From Aurantiochytrium sp. KH105 (lineage: Eukaryota > Sar > Bigyra > Thraustochytrida > Thraustochytriidae), in the NCBI GenBank assembly GCA_003116975.1, contig BGKB01000050.1:124001-188000 (forward strand): a stretch of DNA of 64,000 nt, read 5' to 3'. Positions 8,366 to 18,694 of the stretch are shown here, piece after piece. Position numbers and translations under genes: made by a program. Each line of letters starts with the position of its first letter. The stretch's first letter is position 1. A model generated the notes under the pieces. It was not told the DNA's origin. It made no database searches and was given only the letters and a program-made list of their open reading frames with translations.

Positions 8366-10096
8366 TCAGAGCGTCGTTGCATCGTCTTGATGACGTGGAA
8401 AGTCTGCCTGAGCGAGACTGATTTGGTGACCGCCGCGAATGGCCGCTGCAAAGCCTGATGTATCGTGACGACGAGCCCATTCCCCAAAAGGCCCGATCAG
8501 ACTCATCCAGGCCCCCAGAATCTCGCCCACGCCGGTGTAGAGTCCACGCACTTCAAGCGCGACGCCCCATGGCTCTTGGCAGAGATCAAGCACCACACCG
8601 CGCGGGTATCTCGTCGGTCGCACCACCGTCTGGCCTACCGCATAGATCGGCGCGCATTGTAGCATCTTGATAGCAACCAGAAGAAGTCCATGAATTACCA
8701 CCGTTAACAACCATAGCCCGACGAACATGACGTAGTACGCCAAGGTTGTCTGAAACAGAAATCCAAAAACGAGAAATGCCATCGACCCAAAGAGAAGATC
8801 ACCCGTGGCATAGTCCCCTGTATCCACGCGTCCACGGAGCACATTCCGCTTTTTGCCGCGCATCACCTTCCAGAACGTCGACATTCCCGCGAGCTGGAAA
8901 CGGTGCAAACGGGCAAAGAAATTGTACAAAAACTGAATGTGAAGTGTGACAAACGACGCAGCGTCGCAGGCAAAGGCTAGCACCATGGACAGGCCACCCC
9001 CAAGAAGAGAGAGAACACCGATGGTAAACAATAGCTGCGGCCCAAAGGGAGCGAGCTGCGCTGTGAAAACGTGCCAGCTCTCGATGGCAAAGAGTACCGT
9101 ATTGCCCAAGACTTCATCAAGACCTTCATTGAGCTTGAATCCGAGCGGAGCGTGCTGACTCAATACCCAATGCACCCGTTTTCGCATCACGCCCGACTGG
9201 AACTGGTACCCTACAGAATCAAAGAGAAAGTCTCCGATCTCTCGCTCGCGCAGAATCAAGCTTACGCCGACGATCACGCCAAGAAGCATATCAAATACCA
9301 GGCAAGCTGCGGTCTGTCCATAACGCGCTATACTAGCACCTGGCGCGGCAAGAAGACGCATTTGGTGGCCTCGATGTTCGATGAGCGAGACCACGGCGCT
9401 CGCATCACAGCACCGAAGCCTTGGCGCTTTGGCATCCACTTTGGTCATGCGTAAAAACGCAAAGGGCTTACATAGCACCATAGGAATCTGCACGCTCGCG
9501 CAAGAGATGAGAGTCTTCCCTATCGTGTCCAGGACCTTGCTAAGACGGTTCGGATCTTTTGATTGTACATTGCACGCGGGCGCGTCCTTGTCCTGTCCAC
9601 CAAAGAGAGCTACGAGGCCCTTTTCCAGCAAAGGATTATCTTGCGAGGAAACGTCGCTGGATGTAGCAAGGCCGTACGCTGCGAGCTCGGCACGGGCCTC
9701 TTTTGCTGCTTGCGACTCTCTCTTGGGGCAATAACACAGGCCATCGACACCGAGGATATGCGCGCGTGCTCCTGGCGTCAACCGCCAAGGGCCAGGGCCT
9801 TGTACGAGCACGAGCTCCACGTCACGACCCTCCACAACAACTCGAGGCTCCTGGTCTTTGATAACGTAAAAGCCGCTCCCCGCGCCTTCGCCTTCCTCGT
9901 TGTCTTGTTCCCCTCGGCGCGAGCGAGTCGCGCGTCGCGGTCGCAGTTGGCGACGCCGGACTTCGAGTTCGACCTCGCGGCACGTTTTGCTTTCGCGCGC
10001 GAGGAGCACGACGCGCACGCGCGCAGAGGGATGGCGCGCGTCTTCTGCACGCACCAGCGCCAGCGTAGTCTTTCGCTTCGTTATGTGGCCAGACAT
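8366..10096 (-). CDS. PIGQ: PIG-Q / Gpi1, subunit of GPI-GlcNAc transferase, 576 aa
   Basis: Multi-pass ER membrane subunit of the complex that adds GlcNAc to phosphatidylinositol, the first step of GPI-anchor synthesis. The best landmark is the Gpi1 block near residue 420, RGKKRNVLRGRVDTGDY, followed by hydrophobic segments (LFGSMAFLVFGFLFQTTLAY and GLWLLTVVIHGLLL). Further membrane segments lie around residues 360-400. The N-terminal ~150 residues are basic and poorly conserved. The start is the ATG at 10096 (MSGHITKRK); the frame extends ten codons further upstream but only to a TTG. Divergent from the YqaJ-type gene. Confidence 0.93.
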   Translation of the reverse strand: MSGHITKRKTTLALVRAEDARHPSARVRVVLLARESKTCREVELEVRRRQLRPRRATRSRRGEQDNEEGEGAGSGFYVIKDQEPRVVVEGRDVELVLVQGPGPWRLTPGARAHILGVDGLCYCPKRESQAAKEARAELAAYGLATSSDVSSQDNPLLEKGLVALFGGQDKDAPACNVQSKDPNRLSKVLDTIGKTLISCASVQIPMVLCKPFAFLRMTKVDAKAPRLRCCDASAVVSLIEHRGHQMRLLAAPGASIARYGQTAACLVFDMLLGVIVGVSLILREREIGDFLFDSVGYQFQSGVMRKRVHWVLSQHAPLGFKLNEGLDEVLGNTVLFAIESWHVFTAQLAPFGPQLLFTIGVLSLLGGGLSMVLAFACDAASFVTLHIQFLYNFFARLHRFQLAGMSTFWKVMRGKKRNVLRGRVDTGDYATGDLLFGSMAFLVFGFLFQTTLAYYVMFVGLWLLTVVIHGLLLVAIKMLQCAPIYAVGQTVVRPTRYPRGVVLDLCQEPWGVALEVRGLYTGVGEILGAWMSLIGPFGEWARRHDTSGFAAAIRGGHQISLAQADFPRHQDDATTL

Positions 10097-10748
10097 TTCG
10101 CGATCCGCTGGGTCGCCAGGTAGCAAAATAGCTTTGGTGCGTCGCTTCGGATTGCCCGCTCTCCCTCTTGTGACACTCGTTTGACACCCAAAAACTCGAG
10201 CATCGACGACGAAATGATTGACAAGAGCACGAGCGACAGCATGGACGACTTCAACGTAGCCAGTGGCCGACGCCGCGAGGCCTCGCCTCGGTCAGTCTGG
10301 CTGGCCAGGCATGCTCAACTCACACGCATGCAGCCTTTGACCTCAACAAGCTCTCTGCAAACACTCAGGAACGGGCGAATGCAAGGGCGAATGGGACAGG
10401 AAAATAGATTAGAGAGCAACGGAGTGAAGTGGTTCTCGAGCGCGTTCCAAACTCCTCTTGCGAAAAAACAAACACGTTGGGCTCTCGACTCGATCTCACG
10501 CTGTCACGATTCTGTTTCTTGCACGACGAGGGCGTGTTGCAACTCGCAGGGGTCCAGGCGGCTGTGTCTGCTTCGAAGAGTGATCAACCCCCCGTGACAG
10601 CAAGAAGATCAGCATCGCCACGCACAAAGTTTGGAGAAGCTCGATCCCTCACTCAACGACGGCACGGGCGACGGCAAGCGAAACACGAACGCTAGCGTGG
10701 TGCAGTGCGTTGACTTGAAGAGGCGAGGGAAAACCCCACGAGTGCTCG
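10097..10748. other. Divergent intergenic region PIG-Q / YqaJ-type nuclease
   Basis: About 650 bp. A 138-codon plus-strand frame from the ATG at 10181 (MTPKNSSIDDEM) has mixed composition and no recognised motif. It could be an upstream exon of the nuclease gene, but I see no convincing splice pair. Otherwise empty. Confidence 0.4.
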
Positions 10749-11648
10749 ATGACGGGACTCGCAGCGGCGGCGGTAAGCTCGCACAAAGAAGACGACACAA
10801 GTAGCTCCGTTGACGACGTTGACGACGTTGACGACGTTGACGAGCGAGACCGCGAGCTGGCGGCTGCACGAGCGCGCCTCGAAGCCGCTCGGCAGCAAAA
10901 GGCGGCACTCGCACAAAATGCGAAAAATTTACGTGCAGAGCTACGTGCGCTCCGAGATGAGCAGCTCGATCTCGAGGACGATCTCTTTCGCGAATTGACA
11001 GGCACCGGGCTCATTCTCTCCTCCGTCGTGCAAGGCTCGACGCGCTGGAACCGGACTCGTACGGAGCGCGTCACCGCAAGTCAGTTTGGTGTCGTTTGCG
11101 GCGTGAGTCAATACGCGCGCGGTATCGATCTTTGGATGCTTCGCACGGGTCGCATTGAGAATCCTTTTCGCGGAAACGCAGATACCGAGCGCGGCGACTT
11201 GCTCGAGCCGGTGGCACTGCGCTGGTACGAGCGGGCCTACCAAGAACATGTGCAAATTACCGGATTTTGGGTTTGCCAGGAAGCCTCGTATCTGGGCGCC
11301 TCCCCAGACGGTCTTGTGGGCGACGACGGCCTGCTGGAGATCAAGTGCCCGCGTCATGCGCCGCACACAAGTGTTCCATCACACTATATGGCCCAGATCC
11401 AAGGTCAGCTGCACATTACCAAGCGAAAGTGGTGCGATTTTGTAAGTTATCACGAAAAGGAAGACCCTGTGGTTCTCCGCGTGTACTATTCTCCGTCGTA
11501 CTGGGCGTGGATGCTCCCGCAATTGCGGGCGTTCTATTTCCACATTCAGACCGATGAGCCGCCGCCCAAGCTCCCTCTCGAGAACTTAACGGCGCGGCAA
11601 AAGCAAGCCGATGCGCTGTGCCGCGTGGAGCCGCGTCCTCGTGAGTGA
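10749..11648 (+). CDS. YqaJ-type PD-(D/E)XK exonuclease domain protein, 299 aa
   Basis: Residues 1-85 are a charged coiled coil starting with an acidic (Val-Asp-Asp)n tract. From about residue 98 the protein matches the YqaJ / lambda-exonuclease fold: R-x-T-A-S-Q-F-G near 104, a conserved Glu in RGDLLEPVALRWYE near 150, the catalytic core GASPDGLVGDDGLLEIKCP at about 182-200 (the D...E-x-K metal-binding triad) and the Q-x-Q-G-Q-L motif at about 217-222. These enzymes are 5'-3' dsDNA exonucleases in phage recombination. Eukaryotic copies occur widely, often of viral or mobile-element origin. The active site is intact. Stop lies 79 bp from the stop of the Ski2 gene. Confidence 0.88.
   Translation: MTGLAAAAVSSHKEDDTSSSVDDVDDVDDVDERDRELAAARARLEAARQQKAALAQNAKNLRAELRALRDEQLDLEDDLFRELTGTGLILSSVVQGSTRWNRTRTERVTASQFGVVCGVSQYARGIDLWMLRTGRIENPFRGNADTERGDLLEPVALRWYERAYQEHVQITGFWVCQEASYLGASPDGLVGDDGLLEIKCPRHAPHTSVPSHYMAQIQGQLHITKRKWCDFVSYHEKEDPVVLRVYYSPSYWAWMLPQLRAFYFHIQTDEPPPKLPLENLTARQKQADALCRVEPRPRE
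10811..10845. repeat. 9-nt tandem repeat GTTGACGAC in the nuclease CDS
   Basis: About four copies encoding Val-Asp-Asp. In frame, so the reading frame is preserved. Confidence 0.9.
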
Positions 11649-11727
11649 CGGCTGCCTGGAACTACCGTGCAGAGCACCGGCCTCGCCTCAGATCACAGTT
11701 TTCCACCTCAGGTCACATGGCCCAGCC

Positions 11728-14700
11728 TCAAGTCACATAGAGACTGGCTGCAAAGACAATGTCGCGCTTGATCAGTCGCGAGGCCTCCTCCATCTTTGCA
11801 AACAATTCGGCGTCACCAATGAGCTGCGCGATATTTCGAACCTCCCGGCAGGTCTCGTCGAGACGCGTGACGGTGCGCACAATAAAGCCTTCCTCGAGCG
11901 AGGTAAAGTTCATGAGCTGTTTGAAAGGCATACCCTTGGCCCACTGATACACGGCCTCCATGAGCGCAAAGTTGAGTTTACGGTCATCTTGCTCATTCAT
12001 CTCGACGCGATGGAAGCGCTGCAGCGAGTCGAGACGATCCGCGATGGATCGCATGCGGTCCCGCGCGTACTCGAGGTTCTCGGTGAGCACCGGCTCATCC
12101 TCGCACTTTTTCTGCATGACGAGCGCTGAGCAAACAGCTGCGCACTCCTCGGGAAGAAGCGGCCCAAAGACGTCTGCAAAGACCATTTCGGTGAGAACAA
12201 GCTCATCGCACGTGTTGATCTCGCACGCAACGCGACCTTTCAGCTGGACGGCGCGGTCGCCTCTGGAAATGTACCCGAGGCGTTCCAATACGAGCAAGCG
12301 CGCCTTGAAGTCGGGGAACAGGGCAAGATTTTCGTCGCTGATGGCTTTGCGCGCGTCACGAAGCTTGAGCTCGAGTGTCGTGACCTTTTTCTGTTTGATA
12401 AAGTCATCCTGAATGTTTTCATCGGCAAGACAAGGCGAATGTGCCATTTCCTGACCAAAGCTGCACGCATCGCGCCACGCCTGCACGAATTCGACTTCGC
12501 CAAGGCGAAGCTCTTGCACAGGGTCTAGGGGAGCAGCTGCGGCCAAAAGACAGCCGGGACCTGCACCGGGACCCTCTGTGGAGACAGTGCCAGGGCCCGC
12601 TGCAGCCGCCGCGGCATCGAGCAGTTCCACAAAGCCCGGCGCGACGAGGGTCGCAAGACTCTTTGTGTCCTTGGCGAGGCGCTTGATGTCTGCGCTGTTG
12701 ACGTCTACCTTGAGTGCACTGATCCACACAAGGTTCCGTGGCTTGACATGCTCGATGTGGAGAACACGGGAACCAATGACGGCTGCTGCAGAGGAGGCAT
12801 CGCGACGCTCGTCAAGAGCAAGCACGCACATATCATTTGCGCGACCCTTGGGCGGCCGCAGAACACATGCAGCACAAAGGCCAGCCGAAGAACCCTTGCT
12901 GATGAGCACGAGACGGCCGACTGGCAGGACGTGGTTTACCGGGCGGTGGCCATAGCGCCCGGAAAGCATTTCCTCGACGAGCGGACCAACGCGCGATTGC
13001 ATGGCGTAGGCGAGTTTTTGAAAGGTGGCCACCTCAGTGTCCTGCAACCCAAGGGTGTTGCGGAGCTCGACGAGCTTGTCCTCGCCCCTTTCAATGATGG
13101 CAGCAATGTCGCGGCCGCCAATAAGCTTTTGCGAACCAAATTCGGAAAAGCTGCGCTTGATCATGTCAGCGACGCTCAGTTCGGCGGCGCGCAAAAGACG
13201 AAGGATCATGGCATACGTGAGTCTGAACTGGCTCGTAAGGCGCGAGGCCGTTCCGGTCATCATGCGGGACAAGACATCCATCGCCTGGAGCTCGCGGCCG
13301 GCGCCAAAGATGATTACGGTACCAACAGCATCGAGCCCACGGCGGCCGGCTCGCCCGGCCATTTGCGTGTACTCGCCAGGCGTAAGGTCCCGGAATTGGA
13401 CGCCGTCGTGTTTGCGCGTACCGGCGAAAACAACGCAACGCGCGGGCATGTTGACGCCGATGGCAAAGGTCTCTGTGGCAAACAAGACCTTGACAAGACC
13501 TTGAGAAAAGAGAATCTCAACAACCTCCTTGAGGATGGGCAGCAGCCCACCATGATGCACGCCAATACCGCGGGTGACGAGATCTTTGACGCGCAGCACT
13601 TGAGGCAGCTCTCGGTCCGAGCCCTGAAGACGAGCGAGCGCCTGGCGGAAGACAACGTGAATGCGGCCTCGCTCCGCCGCGGTGGTAAGGTTCAGGCTTT
13701 GCATGTTGGCAGCGCGCTCATCGCACATTCTTTTGCTGAATGCGAATACCACAACAGGAAGCAGCTCTTTTTCCTCGAGGTCTTTGACGAGGTAGAGCCA
13801 ATTTTGGCGATCTGTAGAGGGGTTAAATCCCTTGCGCTTGGGCGCTGACTGTTCGTTCTGCTTTTGCTGTTTCTTGCTAGCTGGGTTGGCCCCGGTGCCG
13901 CGATTCTTCTTGTTGGTTTCATCTTCGTCGATCTGTTTGAGAGCCGCTTTGGCTTTGAGGTAGCCATCTTTGAGAAAGCGCTTTTTGGCGTCGAGGACTT
14001 TAAAGAGATGCTCGTCTTTCTTTCCTGGGGCCCAGATCCAGTGTTCGAGCGGGATGGGTCGCTTCTCGGTAAAGACAACGTAGACCTTTTGCTGCTTGAT
14101 ACGGCCAATCCACCCAGCAAACTCGACAGAGTTGGGCGAAGTGGCGCTAAGAAAGACCAGGGTGACGCTTGGGTCGAGCATGATGAGGGTTTCTTCCCAG
14201 ACGACGCCCCGGTCTGGGTCGCAAATGTAGTGGATCTCATCAAAGACGACTGTCTCGATCTCGCTGACCAGGTCGGCGGATCGATACAGCATGGACCGTA
14301 AAATTTCGGTCGTCACCACGAGGCACGATGCCGTTCCGTTGATTGTGACATCGCCTGTGATGAGGCCCACGTTCTCCGCGCCAAAGCGTTTGGAGAAGTC
14401 TCTGAACTTTTGGTTGGAGAGCGCTTTGATTGGGCTCGTATAGATGCACTTTGTCCGGTTGCGCAACGCTAGCGCGATGGCGTAGTCGCAGCACACGGTC
14501 TTGCCAGCAGAGGTATGGGCAGCCACAAAGACAGACTCGCGTCGCTCAATGTGCATGATGGCTTCCTTTTGAAACTGGTCGAGCTCAAAGGGAAACCGCA
14601 ACGCAGGGTTTGGAATGACTGCATCAAAAGCGCTCGTGTCCATGGGCCTTGTCTCAACCCATTCTTCCGTCTTTGCCGTGAGTTCAGCGGCGCGCTGACG

Positions 14701-15846
14701 GAGAAAACGTGGGCCGGCTGCAAAGAGATCTTTGGTCGCTAGTCGCGCTGTCTCACGCGTGAGGTCCTCGAGCTCGGTCTCGAGCGCTTTGATATCTTCC
14801 TCCTTGGCCTCCATGTCGAGAGCACTTGTCCGCGCGCTTGTTGCGCCGTCGTTCTCGTCGAGGTCTCCCCAGGCATCTTGGTGATCCACCTCATCGGCAC
14901 CCGCCGTCTCTGTATTGTCATCTCCATCGCCAGCGCTTTCGCCGCGACCATCCTCATTATCGTCGGCATCGTCGTCGTCGTCGTCGCCGTCGTCAAATTC
15001 TTCCTCATCGGAGTCGATGAGCAAAGCGTCCGCAGTCAAGAGAAGACGGCGACGGCGCTCCTCGGAAAGAGCTTGGCGCGCCTGTACGCTCTCAATGCCT
15101 TGCATGCGGATTGCCTCGCCACTGGGCAGCTCACTGGTCGCCTCTTCAAGCGAAGGCGTAGCGAGATTCGCAGCATGTGGTTCTGGCGTTACTTCGTCGA
15201 GGGCCAAAAGAGAGCTAGCGCAGTCCTCGAGACCCGGCGGAACGCGTAGCAGGTCAGCGTTGGCGTCGAAGAGCGGTCGCAAGCTTTGCGAAATCGACTC
15301 ATGCGAATAGTAAACTGCGTTGCGCGCTTTGGAGCCTTCGGGGGCTGTGCCGTTCATGGAGCGTCCTGATCGACCTCGTCCAATGAGTCGAATCCGATTT
15401 TCTATGAGTGGAGCATCAAGCGATGGTGGCTCGAGCGGGTTATCCACGCAGACATCGACCACGCACTCGTCGTCGGCGTCGAAGCCTGTTGGCAGGACGA
15501 GACTCGAGGCAAATCGATGGTCGGCAGCTTGTGCCGATTCGGACGCCATGTGAACGGCGATGAGTCTCCTGTTGATGGCCTCGTCATCATCCTCGAGGCT
15601 TTGCGCGAGGAGTTCGTCGAGATCGGTGTCGTCTACGTCCAGCGGACTGCTCAGCGGGAGGCCCACAAGTTGCTCGAGTCGCTGCGCGGCGTTGTACGTG
15701 TCATTGGCCTCTCGTTTCACCACCTCGAAGTCGCCTTCGCGGCTACGCAGAAGCACGGCGAACGGTACAGGCGCAGCATCGTCTGCATTTCGCGCCGCGC
15801 CATTGCTGTCGACGGCCGGGGGCACGCGAGCGCGAAGGTCCTCCAT
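11728..15846 (-). CDS. SKIV2L: Ski2-like superkiller RNA helicase, 1372 aa
   Basis: DExH helicase of the cytosolic Ski complex, which feeds mRNA to the exosome for 3'-5' decay. Helicase motifs in order: I at about 443 (AHTSAGKT), II at about 534 (FDEIHY), III at about 567 (LSATSPNS), VI at about 830 (QMAGRAGRRGLDAVG). The Ski2/Mtr4 family regions follow, ending in a C-terminal DSHCT domain with NFALMEAVYQWAKGMPF. An acidic linker (residues 265-330) precedes the core. Length is near that of human SKIV2L (about 1246). Mtr4 is less likely because the N-terminus carries a Ski2-like segment (RPLFDANADLLRVPPGLED). The frame is open to an ATG at 16020, but I prefer the ATG at 15846: the extension reads through a poly-T tract (Lys run) and a TATA-like element. 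Confidence 0.93.
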   Translation of the reverse strand: MEDLRARVPPAVDSNGAARNADDAAPVPFAVLLRSREGDFEVVKREANDTYNAAQRLEQLVGLPLSSPLDVDDTDLDELLAQSLEDDDEAINRRLIAVHMASESAQAADHRFASSLVLPTGFDADDECVVDVCVDNPLEPPSLDAPLIENRIRLIGRGRSGRSMNGTAPEGSKARNAVYYSHESISQSLRPLFDANADLLRVPPGLEDCASSLLALDEVTPEPHAANLATPSLEEATSELPSGEAIRMQGIESVQARQALSEERRRRLLLTADALLIDSDEEEFDDGDDDDDDADDNEDGRGESAGDGDDNTETAGADEVDHQDAWGDLDENDGATSARTSALDMEAKEEDIKALETELEDLTRETARLATKDLFAAGPRFLRQRAAELTAKTEEWVETRPMDTSAFDAVIPNPALRFPFELDQFQKEAIMHIERRESVFVAAHTSAGKTVCCDYAIALALRNRTKCIYTSPIKALSNQKFRDFSKRFGAENVGLITGDVTINGTASCLVVTTEILRSMLYRSADLVSEIETVVFDEIHYICDPDRGVVWEETLIMLDPSVTLVFLSATSPNSVEFAGWIGRIKQQKVYVVFTEKRPIPLEHWIWAPGKKDEHLFKVLDAKKRFLKDGYLKAKAALKQIDEDETNKKNRGTGANPASKKQQKQNEQSAPKRKGFNPSTDRQNWLYLVKDLEEKELLPVVVFAFSKRMCDERAANMQSLNLTTAAERGRIHVVFRQALARLQGSDRELPQVLRVKDLVTRGIGVHHGGLLPILKEVVEILFSQGLVKVLFATETFAIGVNMPARCVVFAGTRKHDGVQFRDLTPGEYTQMAGRAGRRGLDAVGTVIIFGAGRELQAMDVLSRMMTGTASRLTSQFRLTYAMILRLLRAAELSVADMIKRSFSEFGSQKLIGGRDIAAIIERGEDKLVELRNTLGLQDTEVATFQKLAYAMQSRVGPLVEEMLSGRYGHRPVNHVLPVGRLVLISKGSSAGLCAACVLRPPKGRANDMCVLALDERRDASSAAAVIGSRVLHIEHVKPRNLVWISALKVDVNSADIKRLAKDTKSLATLVAPGFVELLDAAAAAAGPGTVSTEGPGAGPGCLLAAAAPLDPVQELRLGEVEFVQAWRDACSFGQEMAHSPCLADENIQDDFIKQKKVTTLELKLRDARKAISDENLALFPDFKARLLVLERLGYISRGDRAVQLKGRVACEINTCDELVLTEMVFADVFGPLLPEECAAVCSALVMQKKCEDEPVLTENLEYARDRMRSIADRLDSLQRFHRVEMNEQDDRKLNFALMEAVYQWAKGMPFKQLMNFTSLEEGFIVRTVTRLDETCREVRNIAQLIGDAELFAKMEEASRLIKRDIVFAASLYVT

Positions 15847-15948
15847 TCTCTGCTCAAGACAAGAAGATAGATACTGCCGGGGCCGACCGGGCCCTGGCGA
15901 TGATGATGCCGCTTTTTTTTTTTTTTTCATTCTTTCTTTATTTGGGGG

Positions 15949-15956
15949 TATATAAA
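15949..15956. promoter_or_regulatory. TATA-like element TATATAAA
   Basis: Lies 103 bp upstream of the preferred Ski2 start, with a poly-T tract between. It reads TATATAAA on the plus strand and TTTATATA on the minus, so its direction is ambiguous. It supports starting Ski2 at 15846 rather than 16020. Confidence 0.35.
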
Positions 15957-16114
15957 GGTGCGGAGTCTTCGAAGGCTGCAGCGTCGACTGGTGCATGGAA
16001 AAGCGCATCATGTCGCACATCTCTTTCTCCTTTTTCTTTGCATTCTTCTTCGGGTTTTGTAGTGCTTATGCATTCGCTCGCTGAATCGAAATTCGCTCTT
16101 TACAGTCTTGACTC

Positions 16115-16192
16115 CTTGCTAGTATTCGCTCGTTGATAGCAATCGCTCGTTGCCAGCAATCATTCTTTGCTAGTATTCGCTCGTTGATAGCA
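16115..16192. repeat. Direct repeat, 51-bp period
   Basis: The segment TTGCTAGTATTCGCTCGTTG and its continuation GATAGCA occur at 16117 and again about 51 bp later, with a partial third copy (ATCGCTCGTTG) between. Confidence 0.85.
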
Positions 16193-16523
16193 TGATTCTC
16201 TACTGAGTGATCGTCGCTTCTTTGTATGTCCTTTTGGTTACGCTTTATCATTCGTGCGACAAGCTGCGATGCAACGCCTTTTTGTTGCGAAAGGTTCGGA
16301 GAGGCTCAGATCAAGCAGCCAAGATCATGAACGCCACATGCTGACAATCTTTGAGATCGTTTGTCTACCTGCGAACATTGTCCATACCAAAAAGTTTCCA
16401 AGTTCATAAGCATGCCGTCCGCCAGAATAGAATTCGGGTTTGACATTGACGATTTCTCCATCAAGAGTTCTGATTTGCGGGGTACGATGACGAACGTACG
16501 AATCGTTGCAAAGAAGCAGGCAG

Positions 16524-16554
<31 letters not shown>
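16524..16554. repeat. (GCAA)n microsatellite
   Basis: Seven to eight GCAA units, simple tandem repeat. Confidence 0.9.
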
Positions 16555-16556
<2 letters not shown>

Positions 16557-18560
16557 CAAGCAAGGTCATAGATGCAAGTTGATGCGTGAGGTATTGACTG
16601 TGAGTTGCAGACGAAGACTCGCTCGCCCACCCAACCGCCCGCCGCGGCAATGCTTCTCGTGCCCCAGCAGGGCCCTCCCTCCCTCCCTCCCTCCCTCCCT
16701 CATCCTGCGCTGCCGGAGTCGAGATTGCCCGACCCGCGCCTTCTCTCTTTGCGCCTTCGTGTGTCGCGACGAGCATCTTGAACGTCGCGACGCGCGCGCG
16801 ACCTGCAGCCCGCGAAGTCAGCTGCAGCTGCCAGCTGCAGAAGCTGCAGGAATACAGGCTCTGACAGAGGAAGACAAACCGGATGGGATAGTTTGATGGA
16901 TCTTCACCCAAAGAGACCCGAGAAGACTGTCTCGATGTGACGAGGGCGGAACTTGTAAGCAGCTAGCTAGCTAGCTAGTTGGCTAGCCAGGCCCGTGCAT
17001 CGGCCTCCCTGCGAGTCCTCCGTCGACCAACGCACGCCCCGAGCGAGCCGTCGAGCCACCGCCGTCTCCCGTCCTCGCGGCGCCGGCAAGATAAGAGAAG
17101 ATCTCTTCCCTCCCTCCATGCGCCCGCCCAAGCGAGCGAGCGAGAGACGAGTCGATCACAGTCAATCTGTCGAAAGCTGTCGCTCGCTCGATCGCCCGCT
17201 CGCTCCTTCCTTTTCGCGCCGCGGCGCCGGGCTTCTTCCGCCGCTCGCAGACACACGCGCCGCTCGATTGGCCGCGGCGCGCCGGCGAGTTTCGCGCGGG
17301 CGGGGCGTGTGGCGTGGCCACGCGCGCGAGAGAGCTCCGTCGATATCCGCTTTTCGACTTTTCGTGTCTTCGCCAGCCGTCCATCCATCCATCCATCCAT
17401 CGATCCATCGAGGCCGGCCCCTCAAGTCGCCGTCGCTCGCAGCCTCGACGAGGACCGCGCGTCGCCTTCGAGGGCCTCCCAGGCTGCAGCGTCTCCGTCG
17501 CCTACCTTCGAGTCGTGTCGCTTCGGGTCCTCGTCCTTTCCATCGAGCCGTCGCGCCACGAACGGGGCGACCTCCATCTGTATCTTCCGCGCGACTTCGC
17601 CTCGGCCTCGGAGAACCTCGCCTCGGCCTTCGGCTCTGCAGCAGACACGGCCGACGCGTCGTCGTCTCCACGCGCCCCGTGCTGCTGCTCGTCCGAGTGC
17701 GCGCGACTCGAGCGCATGGCGCGCAGGCGATGGATGATGATGACGATCGATCACAGCGACACGACTCGACTCGAGTCGACTCGACTTGACACGACACGCG
17801 CCCGGGGCTTGGCTGCCTCCGGCTCCGCGGCGTCCTGCGGCCGCGGCCTCGGGCTGCGAGGCGGCGGCGGTGGCTTGGCTCGACTCGGCTGGCTCAAAAG
17901 GCCGCGGCTTGTGCACGGCATGCAGACATGCGGCCCGTGTGCTTTCTTCCTTCCTCTGTTCGCTGTCCTTGGTCGATGAAATCGAGCCCCGACCAAGCAA
18001 CTCGAAACCTCGACGACGTTCGTTGCAGTGGTATACTCGTCGCAGTCGTTTGCTCGATCGACCGACCGACCGCCCGACCGATCGGCCGATCGCTCGATCG
18101 CGCGCTCGGCCACGCGAGTGATCCCCGAGTTCGCGCTGTTTCTTGCTTTCGTGCTTTATGGCTTTCTTGCACTGCATGTTGCTCTTCAATCATTCACTCT
18201 GTCATTCCTTCTTTCCTTCTTTCCCAGGGAGGGTGTGCACGAGGTGTGCGCGGCGCGTGCCGCGTGGGCCGCGCCGTCTTTCTCTCTCTCCGTCCTTTCT
18301 CCACTTGCGCGCCCGCGCCTCCAAGAGCGTTATCCCCGCTCCACTATCGAACAACGCGCCGCCACCTACAGCTACTGCTACTACTGTGGCGCCGCTCTCC
18401 TTGCTCGGCTCTGCTCTGCTCGGCTCGGCGCGGCGCGGCACGGCTCGCGTCGCGACGCGACGCGACGCACGGGCGGCCCGTGGACCCGGGCCGGGTCCGG
18501 GCCGGGCCCGCTCGCGCAGAGAGGCGCGGCGAGGGAGGGAAGGGGGAAGGTGGGAGGGGG

Positions 18561-18563
<3 letters not shown>

Positions 18564-18592
<29 letters not shown>

Positions 18593-18594
18593 AA
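18564..18594. repeat. (GAAA)n microsatellite
   Basis: Seven to eight GAAA units inside a longer purine-only stretch (from about 18530). Confidence 0.9.
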
Positions 18595-18694
18595 GGTGGC
18601 CACGCGCCGCTCGCCCTGCCATCCCAAAAGCTCCGCGTGTCCACTGCCCCGGCACGTGCCCTCCTACGGACGCCCCTTGTCTCCGCAGCGAACC

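Larger units (their letters stand above)
15847..18694. other. Gene-poor intergenic region with microsatellites
   Basis: About 2.8 kb upstream of the Ski2 gene. It contains a 15-T run (15913-15927), a TATA-like site, a 51-bp direct repeat (16115-16192), and (GCAA)n, (CCCT)n, (CCAT)n, GATC-type and (GAAA)n tracts. CAGCTG palindromes cluster at about 16819-16845. Long open frames here are Arg/Ser/Pro-rich on both strands, which is expected from composition alone. No supported gene. Confidence 0.6.

Noticed and set aside
12748-13848. 366-codon plus-strand open frame
   Set aside because: Antisense of the Ski2 helicase core.
15847-16020. 58-residue N-terminal extension of the Ski2 helicase
   Set aside because: Reads through a T15 tract and a TATA-like element; kept only as an alternative start.
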